Source: Paraburkholderia sp. D15 (GTDB lineage Bacteria > Pseudomonadota > Gammaproteobacteria > Burkholderiales > Burkholderiaceae). Taken from it: 64,000 nt of DNA. Shown here in pieces: positions 9,846 to 19,276 of this stretch. The stretch's first letter is position 1; each line of letters opens with the position of its first letter. The position numbers were made by a program, and so were the translations under genes. The stretch lies in the NCBI RefSeq assembly GCF_029910215.1, contig NZ_CP110395.1, forward strand, positions 1,550,001 through 1,614,000, read 5' to 3'. Under the pieces are notes generated by a model. It did not search any database. It saw only the letters and a program-made list of their open reading frames with translations, and was not told the DNA's origin.

Positions 9846-10964
9846 ATGAACCAGAAGATGAAACTGGCGAAGCTCTCCGCAGCAGCGCTGCTATTCACGA
9901 CAATGTTGTCCAGCGCGCACGCGCAAAGCAGCGTGACCCTCTATGGCATCCTCGACACCGGCATCGACTTCGCCAGCAACGTCAACGGTAACCACCTCTA
10001 TCAAATGGCCAGCGGCGTCAGCGCCGGTAGCCGCTGGGGCGTGCGCGGCAAGGAAGACCTCGGCGGCGGTCTCGCCGCGATCTTCGATCTCGAAAGCGGT
10101 TTCAATTCCAGCAACGGTAACCTCGGCAGCGGCCTCGCTTTCTCCCGTAACGCCTACGTCGGCCTGAAAAGCGATACCCTCGGTACGCTCACGCTCGGCC
10201 GTCAATGGGACCCGCTCGTCGACCTGATCGAACCGTACTCGCTGAACGACAGCTACGGCGGCTGGTATTTCTCCCACCCGAACGACATGGATAACCTCGA
10301 CAACGGCTTCGCGATCAGCAATGCCGTCAAGTACACGAGCCCCACCATCGGCGGCTTCACCGGCGAAGCGCTCTATTCGTTCGGCGGCCAGGCCGGCCAG
10401 TTCTCCAACAACTCCGCGTATAGCGCCGCGGCGTCGTACACCAACGGCCCGTTCTCCATCGGCGCGGGCTATCTGCGCGTCAACGATCCGGAACAATCCA
10501 TCCAGAGCTATCAGAACGGCGCGGGCTTCACCAATGCGGTGTACGGCAACTACCTCGCCAATGCCCGCAGCCAGGGTATCTTCGCGGCCGGCGCTTCGTA
10601 TGCGCTCGGTCAGTTCAAGCTGATGGGCAACTTCACCAACGTCGACTTCCAGCAAGGCGACGCCGGTCAGGACGTCAAGTTCCAGAACTACGAAATCGCC
10701 GGCACGTTCGCCGCGACCAGCCAGCTCAATCTCGCCGCCGGCTACACGTACACCGACGGCCGTGATCACGCGACCAATCAGGAACCGAAGTATCAGCAGC
10801 TGAACCTGAGCGCCGAATACGAACTGTCCAAACGCACCGCAGTCTATGTCCTCGCCGCGCTGCAGAAGGCAAGCGGTGGCGCGGTCGCACAGATCGCCGG
10901 TTTCGATCCGTCGTCCAACGGCAAGCAGGTGGTCGGCCGCGTTGGTCTGCGTCACTCGTTCTGA
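9846..10964 (+). CDS. general outer-membrane porin (Gram-negative porin family)
   Basis: A 372-residue porin. Start at ATG 9846 gives the signal 'MNQKMKLAKLSAAALLF...SSAHA' followed by 'QSSVTLYGILDTGIDF', the standard first strand of betaproteobacterial porins. Loop 3 motifs such as 'LGTLTLGRQWDPLVD' and the last strand 'VVGRVGLRHSF' with a terminal Phe for BAM recognition are present. The predicted form is a trimeric 16-stranded barrel for small hydrophilic solutes. A strong intrinsic terminator follows at 11001-11039. A paralogue lies at 11811-12989. Confidence 0.95.
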   Translation: MNQKMKLAKLSAAALLFTTMLSSAHAQSSVTLYGILDTGIDFASNVNGNHLYQMASGVSAGSRWGVRGKEDLGGGLAAIFDLESGFNSSNGNLGSGLAFSRNAYVGLKSDTLGTLTLGRQWDPLVDLIEPYSLNDSYGGWYFSHPNDMDNLDNGFAISNAVKYTSPTIGGFTGEALYSFGGQAGQFSNNSAYSAAASYTNGPFSIGAGYLRVNDPEQSIQSYQNGAGFTNAVYGNYLANARSQGIFAAGASYALGQFKLMGNFTNVDFQQGDAGQDVKFQNYEIAGTFAATSQLNLAAGYTYTDGRDHATNQEPKYQQLNLSAEYELSKRTAVYVLAALQKASGGAVAQIAGFDPSSNGKQVVGRVGLRHSF

Positions 10965-11000
10965 TAGCACCGTCAGCGTCGATTGATCGACGCTTCAAGC

Positions 11001-11039
11001 AAAAAGAGCGCGATGCCGGAAGGTATCGCGCTCTTTTTT
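11001..11039 (+). terminator. intrinsic terminator of the porin gene
   Basis: A 14-pair stem (AAAAAGAGCGCGAT ... ATCGCGCTCTTTTT) with a loop of about 10 bases, followed by T residues. It is symmetric and could also end transcripts from the minus strand, where the small lipoprotein gene stops at its edge. Confidence 0.9.
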
Positions 11040-11209
11040 CATGAACCAAAATAAATGTTGCAGTAACTGGGCGGACCCACGCAATTGTCGGCGGAAGTCG
11101 GTGTCGGGTTCGTCGCACAGCCGGACAACAGCAGTCCGGCGACGACCGCGGCGGCGGTAAGCGACAGGCGCCATGCGGCGCGCCGTCGCGTCTGTTTCTG
11201 TGGATGCAT
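11039..11209 (-). CDS. small lipoprotein, 56 residues
   Basis: Reads from ATG at 11209 to TGA at 11041-11039. A basic N-terminus ('MHPQKQTRRRAAWRLSL') is followed by a hydrophobic segment and a lipobox 'LLLSGC' with C31, then a short mature part 'ATNPTPTSADNCVGPPSYCN...' with two further cysteines that could form a disulphide. The start is one base beyond the stop of the DUF4148 gene upstream, so the two are probably translated as a unit. The function is unknown. The gene is short, but signal, lipobox and spacing together make it credible. Confidence 0.65.
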   Translation of the reverse strand: MHPQKQTRRRAAWRLSLTAAAVVAGLLLSGCATNPTPTSADNCVGPPSYCNIYFGS

Positions 11210-11210
11210 C

Positions 11211-11486
11211 TCAGTGTGCGTACAGGGTCGAGTTCAGGTAAGCGAGTTGGCCGTCCTGCTCCGCATGCACCAGTTCCTGATAGACCTGCGCGCGCGTCTT
11301 GCCTTGCGTCGGCTGGCCGTACGGTGCGACCCACGAGCCCGTCGCATTCGACGTGGTCGGCGTGGGGTTGGCCGCGACCTGCATCGCCGGTGCGCTGTTC
11401 TGCGTCGGCGCGGTGGTCGTTTGGGCGAAGGCCGATGCCGTTGCGGTGGCACCGATGAAAGCGATGGCGAGCGTCAGAGATTTCAT
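11211..11486 (-). CDS. DUF4148-type small periplasmic protein
   Basis: A 91-residue protein with signal peptide 'MKSLTLAIAFIGATATASAFA' cleaved before 'QTTTAPTQ'. The mature part is low-complexity Thr/Ala/Pro followed by the conserved DUF4148 helix 'KTRAQVYQELVHAEQDGQLAYLNSTLY'. It lies first in a two-gene unit with the small lipoprotein and runs against the direction of the neighbouring porin genes. Role unknown. Confidence 0.82.
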   Translation of the reverse strand: MKSLTLAIAFIGATATASAFAQTTTAPTQNSAPAMQVAANPTPTTSNATGSWVAPYGQPTQGKTRAQVYQELVHAEQDGQLAYLNSTLYAH

Positions 11487-11810
11487 GTCGTAATCCTCAT
11501 AAATCAGTTTGGTTGGGACCGAGGCGCGAACCGCGTTGCGTTCGTGGATCGGTTGATGAGAAGGATAGTCAACCGGCTTTAGCGGATCGGCCGTGTGTGC
11601 ATGAAAAGATATTTATCTGTTATCGCGGCGGCGAAGCGCTGATTCACACGTCTTTCAAGGACGTGTCGCAAACATAAAAAACGTTTCATGAAACGACCGG
11701 TTTTGATCACGGGTGTGTCATTGCCGCTATTTACATTGCGGCTACCCGTACGGCGTGCGGGACCGGTTCTCTCTGCATGGACCGGCGCCTTCTCTTACCC
11801 GGAATCAAAC
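11487..11810. other. divergent promoter region with two dyads
   Basis: 324 bases between the DUF4148 pair and the second porin. A 7-pair inverted repeat ACACGTC/GACGTGT lies at 11646-11666 and a perfect 14-base palindrome CGTTTCATGAAACG at 11682-11695. The second resembles the 18-base palindrome at 22147-22164. Either could be an operator for the porin; which protein binds is not known. Confidence 0.5.
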
Positions 11811-12989
11811 ATGAATAAAGCATTCGCAACCACACTTGTCGCGCTGGCCAGCGCACTCAGCACGGCAGCGCACGCGCAAAGCAGCGTGACGCTCTACGGG
11901 ACGCTCGACACCGGTCTCGACTACATCAGCAACCAGAAGACAGCGAACGGCGGCAAAAGCAACTGGCTGATGGAAAGCGGCAACGTCAGCACCGATCGCT
12001 GGGGCCTGCGCGGCAACGAAGATCTGGGCGGCGGTCTCAGCGCGGTGTTCGATCTGGAGAACGGTTTTAATGTCGACAGCGGCAAGTTGAACAACGGCGG
12101 CGATCTGTTCGGCCGTCAGGCATGGGTCGGTATCGCGAGCAAGCAGTGGGGCACGGTGACGCTCGGTCGTCAGTACGACTTCCTCGTCGACTTCGTCGCG
12201 CCGTTGTCGGCGACCGGTTCGGGCTTCGGCGGCAACATCGCCGATCATCCGTTCGATAACGACAACCTGAACAACGATCTGCGCATGAACAACGCGCTGA
12301 AATTCCGCAGCGCGACCTACGGCGGTCTGACGTTCGGCGGCGCGTACGCGTTCAGCAACGCGGCCGGCGGCTTCAGCGACAACAACGCATACAGCCTCGG
12401 CGCGCAATGGGCAGGCGGTCCGTTCAACCTGGCACTCGCGTACCTGCAGATCAACCAGCCGGGCGGCGTCAATCAACCGGCCAATGCCGGCGGCGCGGTC
12501 AGCAGCAGCGACGGCGACGCGGTGTTCACCGGCGCGCGTCAACGCGTGCTCGGCGCGGCAGGCCGCTACACGTTCGGCGCGGCGACGCTCGGTCTGGTGT
12601 TCACCCGCACCATGCTCAACGATCCGCACCAGATCACCCAGGGCGGCGCGTATTCGACGCTCAACGGCAACCTGCTGACCTTCAACAACTACGAGCTGAA
12701 CGCCCGCTATGCGATCACCCCGGCGATCTCGCTGGGCGGTTCGTACACGTTCACGGATGGCCACTTCAGCACCGGCGGACAGAGCTACGCGCCGAAGTGG
12801 AATCAGTTCATGCTGCAGGCGGACTACGCGCTGTCGCGCCGCACCGATCTCTATCTGGAAGGCACGTACCAGCACGTGAGCGGCGCGAACGGCGTCGCGG
12901 TGCTCGGCAATGCGTCTATCTACTCGCTGGCGGCTTCGTCGAGCGACCGGCAGGCGGTCGTGGCGGTGGGCGTGCGTCACAAGTTCTGA
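11811..12989 (+). CDS. general outer-membrane porin (Gram-negative porin family)
   Basis: A 392-residue porin starting at ATG 11811, with signal 'MNKAFATTLVALASALSTAAHA' followed by 'QSSVTLYGTLDTGLDY'. The body follows the same plan as the porin at 9846, including 'WGTVTLGRQYDFLVD', and ends with 'VVAVGVRHKF' and a terminal Phe. The open frame extends upstream, but this start is the only one with a signal peptide. It ends in an intrinsic terminator at 13029-13070. Substrate preference is unknown. Confidence 0.95.
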   Translation: MNKAFATTLVALASALSTAAHAQSSVTLYGTLDTGLDYISNQKTANGGKSNWLMESGNVSTDRWGLRGNEDLGGGLSAVFDLENGFNVDSGKLNNGGDLFGRQAWVGIASKQWGTVTLGRQYDFLVDFVAPLSATGSGFGGNIADHPFDNDNLNNDLRMNNALKFRSATYGGLTFGGAYAFSNAAGGFSDNNAYSLGAQWAGGPFNLALAYLQINQPGGVNQPANAGGAVSSSDGDAVFTGARQRVLGAAGRYTFGAATLGLVFTRTMLNDPHQITQGGAYSTLNGNLLTFNNYELNARYAITPAISLGGSYTFTDGHFSTGGQSYAPKWNQFMLQADYALSRRTDLYLEGTYQHVSGANGVAVLGNASIYSLAASSSDRQAVVAVGVRHKF

Positions 12990-13028
12990 TCGAGGAGACG
13001 GGCGCGGCATCGAGCGCGCCCGAAACGG

Positions 13029-13070
13029 AAAAAGCGTCGCGGGTTCGAAAGAACCGGCGACGCTTTTTTT
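13029..13070 (+). terminator. bidirectional intrinsic terminator
   Basis: AAAAAGCGTCGC ... GCGACGCTTTTT with an inner GTTC/GAAC pairing and runs of A before and T after it. It can stop the porin transcript on the plus strand and the efflux operon transcript arriving from the minus strand. Confidence 0.88.
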
Positions 13071-13144
13071 CTTGCACCCACAACGAGCCACAACGATCGA
13101 TGTGCGAACGCGTACTTTAAGGAGCCGCTAATCCAGCCAGGCCA

Positions 13145-14620
13145 TCAACCCGCGGAGGGGTGAGCGACCGAAGCGCCGGAAGCATTCGAAGCACTGGACG
13201 CGGCCGTGGCGGCGTCCGTCGACCAGCCGCCCCCCAATGCCTGGATCAACCCCACCGAGGCCAGCAACCGCCGCGTATTGAGGTTCAACGCATCGATCTG
13301 CGTGGTCAGCTCGGTGGTCTGCGAGGTCACCACGTCCAGATAGCTGACCACGCCGTCGCGATAACGCGACATCGACAGCGTCAGCGTGCGCTGCGCGGCA
13401 ACCAGCGCGGCATTCTGCTGCGTGGCTTCGTCGCCGAGATGGTGCAGTTGCGCGAGATTGTCCTCGACCTGCTGGAACGCGAGCAGCACCGTCGCCTTGT
13501 ACTTCGCGCCGTTCTCGGCGAGCTTGGCGCGCGCCTGCTGGGTCATCGCCTCGCGGCGTCCGCCGTCGAACAGCGTGAACACGAGGCTCGGGCCGACCGA
13601 CCAGATTTCGTTCGGCGCCATCAGCCACGGCGACAACGTATCGCTTTGATAGCCGCCGTCGAGGCCCAGCGAGATATCCGGGAAGAACGCCGCCTTCGCG
13701 ACGCCGATCTGCGCGTTCGCCTGCGCGACGCGCCGCTCGGCGGCGGCGATGTCGGGCCGCCGTTGCAGCAGCGCGGCCGGCACGCCGGCCGGAATGGACG
13801 GCAGATACGCCGCCGTGGTATCGGATGCGAGCGCGAAGTTCGACGCGGGTTGACCGGTGAGGCTCGCGATCGCGTGCTCGTAGAGTGCGCGGCGCGCGGC
13901 GATGTCGTCGGCGGAGGCGCGTGCGGTGTCGAGCTGCGTTTGCGCGCGCGACACGTCGAGTTCCGACGCGATGCCGCCCGCGTGACGGCTCAGCGTCAGC
14001 GTGAGCGCACGCTGATAGGTGGCGATGGTGTCGGCGAGCAACTGCTGCTGCGCATCGAGGCCGCGCAGATTGAAATACGCGCTGGCGAGGTTCGCCTGCA
14101 AGCTCAGCCGCACCGATTCGAGATCCGCCTCGCTGGCCTGCGCGGCCGCGCTGCCGGCCGCCACCTCGTTGCGGACCTTGCCCCACAGATCGAGGTCGTA
14201 ACTGATGCCGACATCGACGTTATTGGTGCCGTACACCGAAGGCTGACCCGCGCCGCGCAGCGGCCGGTTGTCCGACTGCCGCTGACGTTCGACCGAAGCC
14301 TCGGCGCCGATGGTCGGGAACAGACCCGAGCGGGCCTGCGCGACATACGCGGTGGCTTCGTCGTGACGCGCGACGGCCGCGGCGACGTTCGGATTGGCCG
14401 CCGCGACCTGCTGTTCGAGCCGGTCGAGCACGGGGTCGCGATACACCTGCCACCACGCGTCGCGCGGCGCGCGATCGGCGGGGCGCGCGAGTTGCCATGC
14501 GCCGCCTTCCTTGAAGGTGGTCGGAATCGCGGTGGGCGGCGCGTGATAGACCGGCGCGAACGAGCAGCCGCTCATCAGCAGCGCGGCGGCCACCGCCACG
14601 CAGAGTCGGCGTTTATCCAT
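13145..14620 (-). CDS. outer-membrane factor of an RND pump (NodT family lipoprotein)
   Basis: A 491-residue TolC-like channel. The N-terminus has a lipobox 'LLMSGC' (C19) and the NodT-family pattern 'FAPVYHAPPTAIPTTFKEGG'. Two repeats of the outer-membrane efflux domain follow, with 'ANPNVAAAVARHDEA' in the first half and 'RRPDIAAAERRVAQANAQIGVAKAAFFPDISL' (written here in two known blocks) in the second. It forms the exit duct for the pump encoded upstream; its start overlaps the stop of the membrane-fusion gene by 8 bases, so the three are translationally coupled. The last ~30 residues are Ala/Ser-rich. Confidence 0.94.
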   Translation of the reverse strand: MDKRRLCVAVAAALLMSGCSFAPVYHAPPTAIPTTFKEGGAWQLARPADRAPRDAWWQVYRDPVLDRLEQQVAAANPNVAAAVARHDEATAYVAQARSGLFPTIGAEASVERQRQSDNRPLRGAGQPSVYGTNNVDVGISYDLDLWGKVRNEVAAGSAAAQASEADLESVRLSLQANLASAYFNLRGLDAQQQLLADTIATYQRALTLTLSRHAGGIASELDVSRAQTQLDTARASADDIAARRALYEHAIASLTGQPASNFALASDTTAAYLPSIPAGVPAALLQRRPDIAAAERRVAQANAQIGVAKAAFFPDISLGLDGGYQSDTLSPWLMAPNEIWSVGPSLVFTLFDGGRREAMTQQARAKLAENGAKYKATVLLAFQQVEDNLAQLHHLGDEATQQNAALVAAQRTLTLSMSRYRDGVVSYLDVVTSQTTELTTQIDALNLNTRRLLASVGLIQALGGGWSTDAATAASSASNASGASVAHPSAG

Positions 14621-15815
14621 GGGCGCTCTCCGCCGCGCGGTGTTCGGCCAGCGCGGTGCCGGGCGTGCCTTGCAGGCGCACTTCGTCGCCCGAGGACAGC
14701 GAGTCCGGCGGATTGTCGATCACGCGGTCGTCCGGGTTCAGACCGGAGGCGATCTCGACGTGCGTGCCGAGATCGGTCGCGATCGACACGGGCTTCAGCA
14801 CCGCGCGGTTGTCCTTGCCGACCACGGCGACCTGCAAGCCGCTTTGCCGGAAGATCAGCGAACTCGCCGGAATCGACAACGCGTGCGCGTTGGTCGGCAA
14901 ATCGAAGTGCACCTCGGTGTACTCGCCGGGGATCAGCAGGCCGTCCTTGTTGTCGACCGCGAGCTGCACGAGCAGCGTGCCGGACGACGGCGTGATCGCA
15001 TCGTCGGTATCGACCAGCTTCGCGCTGAACTTCATGCCGGGACGCTCCGGCACGGTCAGCGTCGCATTCATGCCGGGCTGGATCGCCGCCGCTTCATCCT
15101 GCGGCACGCTGACGTAGACACGCAACTGCCGCGCGTCCGAGACCGAGAACAGTTCCGGTCCGTTGCCGCCGCCGGCGTTGATCAGCGCGCCGATGTCCGT
15201 GGTGCGCGCGGTGACCACGCCGTCGAACGGCGCGGTGATGCGCTTGAACGATTCGAGCGCTTCGAGTCGGCCGACATTCGCCTGCGCGGCCGCGACGGTC
15301 GCCTGCTTGGCGACGAGGTCGCTGGTCTTCTCGTCGGCATCCTGCTGCGAGACGGAGTCCTGCTTCAGCATCGCCGTCCAGCGATGCGCGGTGGACGCCG
15401 CGAGTTTTTCGTTGGCGACCGCATTCTGCAGATCCGCGCGCGCCTGCTGCAACTGCTGATCGAGATCGGGCGTATCGATCACGCCGAGCAGCTGGCCGGC
15501 CTTCACGTGCGTGCCGATATCGGCGTACCACGCATGCAGATAGCCGGACACGCGCGCATAGATCGGCGCGTTGACGAACGCCGACAGATGGCCGGGCAGC
15601 ACCAGCTTCTGCGCATCGAGGTCGTGTTTGGGCGTGTACGCCACGACCGTCGGCACCGCCTGCTGCGCGGACCAGGTGGTCAACTCCTGCCTTGCGTGCA
15701 CGCGGCTCGCGATGCCGCTCGCCACGATGCCCGCCGCGACCAGCAACGCGACGATGCCGGCCAGCTTCAGATGACGCAGGCGTTTGGGCGAATTGATCTC
15801 GATCTCAGTGGACAT
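14613..15815 (-). CDS. RND periplasmic membrane-fusion protein
   Basis: A 400-residue adaptor. The start at ATG 15815 gives a cytoplasmic 'MSTEIEINSPKRLRHLK' and one membrane anchor (about 18-38). The lipoyl half-domain reads 'YARVSGYLHAWYADIGTHVKAGQLLGVIDTP' in two adjacent blocks, followed by a coiled-coil hairpin (about 105-175), the second lipoyl half 'ITAPFDGVVTART' and a beta-barrel. The gene overlaps the RND gene by 11 bases and the outer-membrane factor by 8. It links the pump to the NodT channel. Confidence 0.94.
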   Translation of the reverse strand: MSTEIEINSPKRLRHLKLAGIVALLVAAGIVASGIASRVHARQELTTWSAQQAVPTVVAYTPKHDLDAQKLVLPGHLSAFVNAPIYARVSGYLHAWYADIGTHVKAGQLLGVIDTPDLDQQLQQARADLQNAVANEKLAASTAHRWTAMLKQDSVSQQDADEKTSDLVAKQATVAAAQANVGRLEALESFKRITAPFDGVVTARTTDIGALINAGGGNGPELFSVSDARQLRVYVSVPQDEAAAIQPGMNATLTVPERPGMKFSAKLVDTDDAITPSSGTLLVQLAVDNKDGLLIPGEYTEVHFDLPTNAHALSIPASSLIFRQSGLQVAVVGKDNRAVLKPVSIATDLGTHVEIASGLNPDDRVIDNPPDSLSSGDEVRLQGTPGTALAEHRAAESAHG

Positions 15816-18800
15816 GTTGGACTCCGGATTCGGAAGAAGAGTGGTCGTGCGAGTTGTCGTGGTCGTGCGAATGGCCGTGACCGTGCTCCGCGTCGTGCGG
15901 CGCGCCGTCGCGCCGGTGCACCAGGCTGAACACCACCGGCACGAACAGCAGCGTCGCGAAGGTCGCGCAGAGCAGGCCACCGATCACCGCGCGGCCGAGC
16001 GGCGCGTTCTGTTCGCCGCCGTCGCCGAGACCGAGCGCCATCGGCGCCATGCCGATGATCATCGCGAGCGCGGTCATCAGCACCGGGCGAAAGCGCGTGA
16101 AGCCGGCTTCCATCGCCGCGACCAGCGCATTGCCGTTGGCGGCGAGCCGTTCGCGCGCGAAGCTCACCACCAGAATGCTGTTGGCGGTCGCCACGCCCAT
16201 GCAGAGAATCGCACCGGTCAACGCGGGCACGGAGAGCGGCGTGTGCGTGGTGAACAGCATCCACACGATGCCGGCCAGCGCCGCGGGCAGCGCGCTGACG
16301 ATCACGAACGCATCGCTCCACGAATGGAAGTTGACGACGATCAGCAGGAAGATCAGCAGGATCGCGCCGAGCAGACCGAGCGACAGACCCGTGAACGCGC
16401 TGTTCATGGTCTGCACCTGGCCGCGCAGCGTGACGACCGACCCTTTCGGCACGTCCTTCGCGGTGGCGTGCACGATGGTCTGGATCTTCGCGGCCACCGC
16501 GCCCAGATCCTGGCCCTGCGTGGTCGCGTACACGTCGTACAGCGGTTCGATGTTGTAGTGCGAGACCACCGAATCGCCGACGCCGCGCGTGATCGTCGCG
16601 ATGCCGCCGAGAATCTGCGCGTCGCCGCTCTTGCCGGTGACCGGCAGGTTGCTGAGATTCGACAGCGAGGTCATCCGGTATTGCGGCGTCTGCGCGACGA
16701 TCGGATACGACACGCCGTTCTTCGGATTGAGCCAGTAGGTCGGCGACACCTGGCTCGTGCCGGACAGGCTGGCCACCACGGAATTGGTGACGTCCTGCTC
16801 GGTGATGCCGAGCTGATCCGCACGCGAACGGTCCACGGATACGGTGAATTGCGGATACGTGGAAGCCTGCTGGATGCGCGTATCGGCAATGCCCGGAATC
16901 ATGCGCATGCGTCGCATCACCTCGTTCGCGTAGCGATGGTTGGCCGCCTGGTTCGGCCCGGCCACCTGCAGATCGATCGGTGCAGGCGCGCCGAAGTTCA
17001 GGATCTGGCTAACGATGTCGGCCGGCAGGAACGCGAACGAGGTGCCCGGAAATTCGCGCGGCAGCGTTTCGCGCAGCGTGCGCACGTAATCGGCGGTCGG
17101 CTGGTGGTTCTCGTTCAGCGAGATCAGAATGTCGCCGTCCTGCGGACCCGCGGTGCCGCTGTTGTTATAGGTCAGGTTGATGCCGCTGTTCGGCAGGCCG
17201 ATGTTGTCGACGATACTGCGCAACTGGTCCGGGGGCACCGCGCGGCGCACCGCGTTTTCGATCTGGTCGAACTGCGCGGCGGTGTCCTCGATCCGCGTGC
17301 CGATCGGCGCGCGCACATGAATCGCGATTTCACCCGAGTCGATGTTGGGGAAGAAGTTGCGGCCGAGCCACGGCACAAGCAGGAACGACGCGCCGACCAC
17401 GATCAGGAAGCCCGTCACGAAGCGCTTGCGATGCGTGAGCGCCATCCCGAGCACGATCCGGTAGACCCCGCGCACGCGTTCGAAACGGTGCTCGAAGCCG
17501 CGCTGGAACCGCACCAGCGGATTGCGCGACGGCGGCGCACGATGGTGGCCGCCGTGCGGGTCCATCGCCGCGGCGAGTTCGCCGGATGCGTGGCCGCCCG
17601 AGGCGTGCGGGCGCAGCAGATACTGCGCCATCATCGGCACGAAGGTGCGCGACAGCACGAACGACGCGATCATCGCGAAGATCACCGCCTCGGCCATCGG
17701 CACGAACAGGAAACGCGCGATGCCGTCGAGCAGCAGCATCGGCACGAACACGATGCAGATGCACAGCAGCGACACGAAGGCCGGCGCGACGATCTGCGCG
17801 GCGCCGTCGAGGATCGCGCTTCGCACGTCCTTGCCTTGCTCCAGGTGCCAGTTGATGTTCTCGATCGTGACGGTCGCGTCGTCGACCAGAATCCCGACCG
17901 CGAGCGCGAGGCCGCCTAGCGTCATCACGTTGAGCGTTTCGCCCATCGCCGCGAGGCCGGCGATCGCCGCGAGCACCGCGAGCGGAATGGAAGCCGCGAT
18001 GATGAGCGTCGAGCGCCAGCTGCCGAGGAACAGCAGGATCATCAGCGAGGTGAGCGCGGCCGCGATGATGCCTTCGCGCGCCACGCCGCTCACCGCGCCC
18101 TTCACGAAGGTCGATTGATCGCCCATCGTGACGAGCTTGAGCCCCGGCGGCAAGGTCGCCTCGATGCGCGGCAGTTTCGCCTTCACGCCGGCGATGATGT
18201 CGAGCGTCGACGCCGAGCCGTTCTTCAGGATGCTCATCAGCACCGCGCGGTGACCGTCCACGCGCACCACGTTGCCTTGCGGCGGATAGCCGTCGCGGAC
18301 GTGGGCGACGTCGCGAATATAGATGGTTGCGCCGTCCACCGTCTTGATCGGCAGATTATTCAGTTCGTCGAGCGCGAGCGGGCTGTTGTTCAGCTTGATG
18401 TTGTATTCGAAGCGGCCGATCTTCTCGGTGCCTGCCGGAATGATCTGGTTCTGCTGCGCGAGCGCGGTGGCCACATCGTTCGCCGACAGCTTCTTCGCCT
18501 GCAACGCCTGCGGGTCCAGGTCGATCTGCACTTCGCGCGTCTTGCCGCCGTACGGCGTCGGAATCGCGACGCCCGGCACGCTCAGCAATTGCGGGCGGAT
18601 GAAGTTTGTCGCGTAGTCGGCGAGCTTCTGTTCGTCGAGCGTGTTGCTGGTCAGCGCCAGTTGCAGCACCGGCACGGTGGACGCGTTGTAGTTCAGGATC
18701 TGCGGCGGCGTGGTGCCGGGCGGCATCTGCTTGAGCACCGTCTGCGAGACCGAGGTGACCTGCGCGGTGGCGGTGCGGATATCCACGGTCGGCTGGAAGA

Positions 18801-19086
18801 AGATCTTCACGATGCCGTAACCGCGGAACGACTGCGACTCGATGTGCGCGATGTCGTTGACGGTGGTGCCGAGCGTGCGCTCGTAGTAGGTGACGATCCG
18901 ACCGGACATGTCGTCCGGTTGCAGACCCGCGTAGTTCCAGACCACGCTGATCACCGGAATGCGGATGTCGGGAAAGATATCCGTCGGCGTGCGCAGCGCG
19001 CTCAGCGGGCCGATCAACAGGATCAGCAACGCGAGCACGATGAACGTGTAGGGCCGGGTTAATGCCAACCGGACTATTTTTAACAT
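15805..19086 (-). CDS. RND efflux transporter with His-rich tail
   Basis: A 1093-residue inner-membrane exporter. The TM4 aspartates are D402-D403 in 'AVGILVDDATVTIEN'. The TM10 block reads 'GVATANSILVVSFA', so the lysine of AcrB-type pumps is replaced by Ala. The start 'MLKIVRLALTRPYTF' and the 'LRTPTDIFPDIRIPVISVVW' block place it in a subfamily apart from classical HAE1. The C-terminal cytoplasmic tail is rich in histidine and aspartate ('HGHGHSHDHDNSHDHSS'), which suggests metal binding. With the two following genes it forms a complete pump; a LysR and an OmpR-type regulator precede it on the same strand. Substrate unknown: organic compounds or a metal are both possible. Confidence 0.93.
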   Translation of the reverse strand: MLKIVRLALTRPYTFIVLALLILLIGPLSALRTPTDIFPDIRIPVISVVWNYAGLQPDDMSGRIVTYYERTLGTTVNDIAHIESQSFRGYGIVKIFFQPTVDIRTATAQVTSVSQTVLKQMPPGTTPPQILNYNASTVPVLQLALTSNTLDEQKLADYATNFIRPQLLSVPGVAIPTPYGGKTREVQIDLDPQALQAKKLSANDVATALAQQNQIIPAGTEKIGRFEYNIKLNNSPLALDELNNLPIKTVDGATIYIRDVAHVRDGYPPQGNVVRVDGHRAVLMSILKNGSASTLDIIAGVKAKLPRIEATLPPGLKLVTMGDQSTFVKGAVSGVAREGIIAAALTSLMILLFLGSWRSTLIIAASIPLAVLAAIAGLAAMGETLNVMTLGGLALAVGILVDDATVTIENINWHLEQGKDVRSAILDGAAQIVAPAFVSLLCICIVFVPMLLLDGIARFLFVPMAEAVIFAMIASFVLSRTFVPMMAQYLLRPHASGGHASGELAAAMDPHGGHHRAPPSRNPLVRFQRGFEHRFERVRGVYRIVLGMALTHRKRFVTGFLIVVGASFLLVPWLGRNFFPNIDSGEIAIHVRAPIGTRIEDTAAQFDQIENAVRRAVPPDQLRSIVDNIGLPNSGINLTYNNSGTAGPQDGDILISLNENHQPTADYVRTLRETLPREFPGTSFAFLPADIVSQILNFGAPAPIDLQVAGPNQAANHRYANEVMRRMRMIPGIADTRIQQASTYPQFTVSVDRSRADQLGITEQDVTNSVVASLSGTSQVSPTYWLNPKNGVSYPIVAQTPQYRMTSLSNLSNLPVTGKSGDAQILGGIATITRGVGDSVVSHYNIEPLYDVYATTQGQDLGAVAAKIQTIVHATAKDVPKGSVVTLRGQVQTMNSAFTGLSLGLLGAILLIFLLIVVNFHSWSDAFVIVSALPAALAGIVWMLFTTHTPLSVPALTGAILCMGVATANSILVVSFARERLAANGNALVAAMEAGFTRFRPVLMTALAMIIGMAPMALGLGDGGEQNAPLGRAVIGGLLCATFATLLFVPVVFSLVHRRDGAPHDAEHGHGHSHDHDNSHDHSSSESGVQHVH

Positions 19087-19276
19087 CGAAGGCTGCTCCG
19101 TTCAGAGGCGCGATTGAATCTGCGCGGGCGTGTGTCAAGTGGGGATCGCCCTTATCGCGCGACCCGGTACCGGCATTCTGGAGAGCGGGGCCTAACAGGC
19201 GCGGACTATTCAAATGAAACTAGTTTTAGGAAGCGGCGGCGGCTCTTCCTCATGCGATACGTGCGCGCGAATACGG

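Noticed and set aside
15784..17919. 711-codon plus-strand frame opposite the RND gene at 15805-19086
   Set aside because: Arg/His/Ala-rich shadow without motifs or ribosome site.
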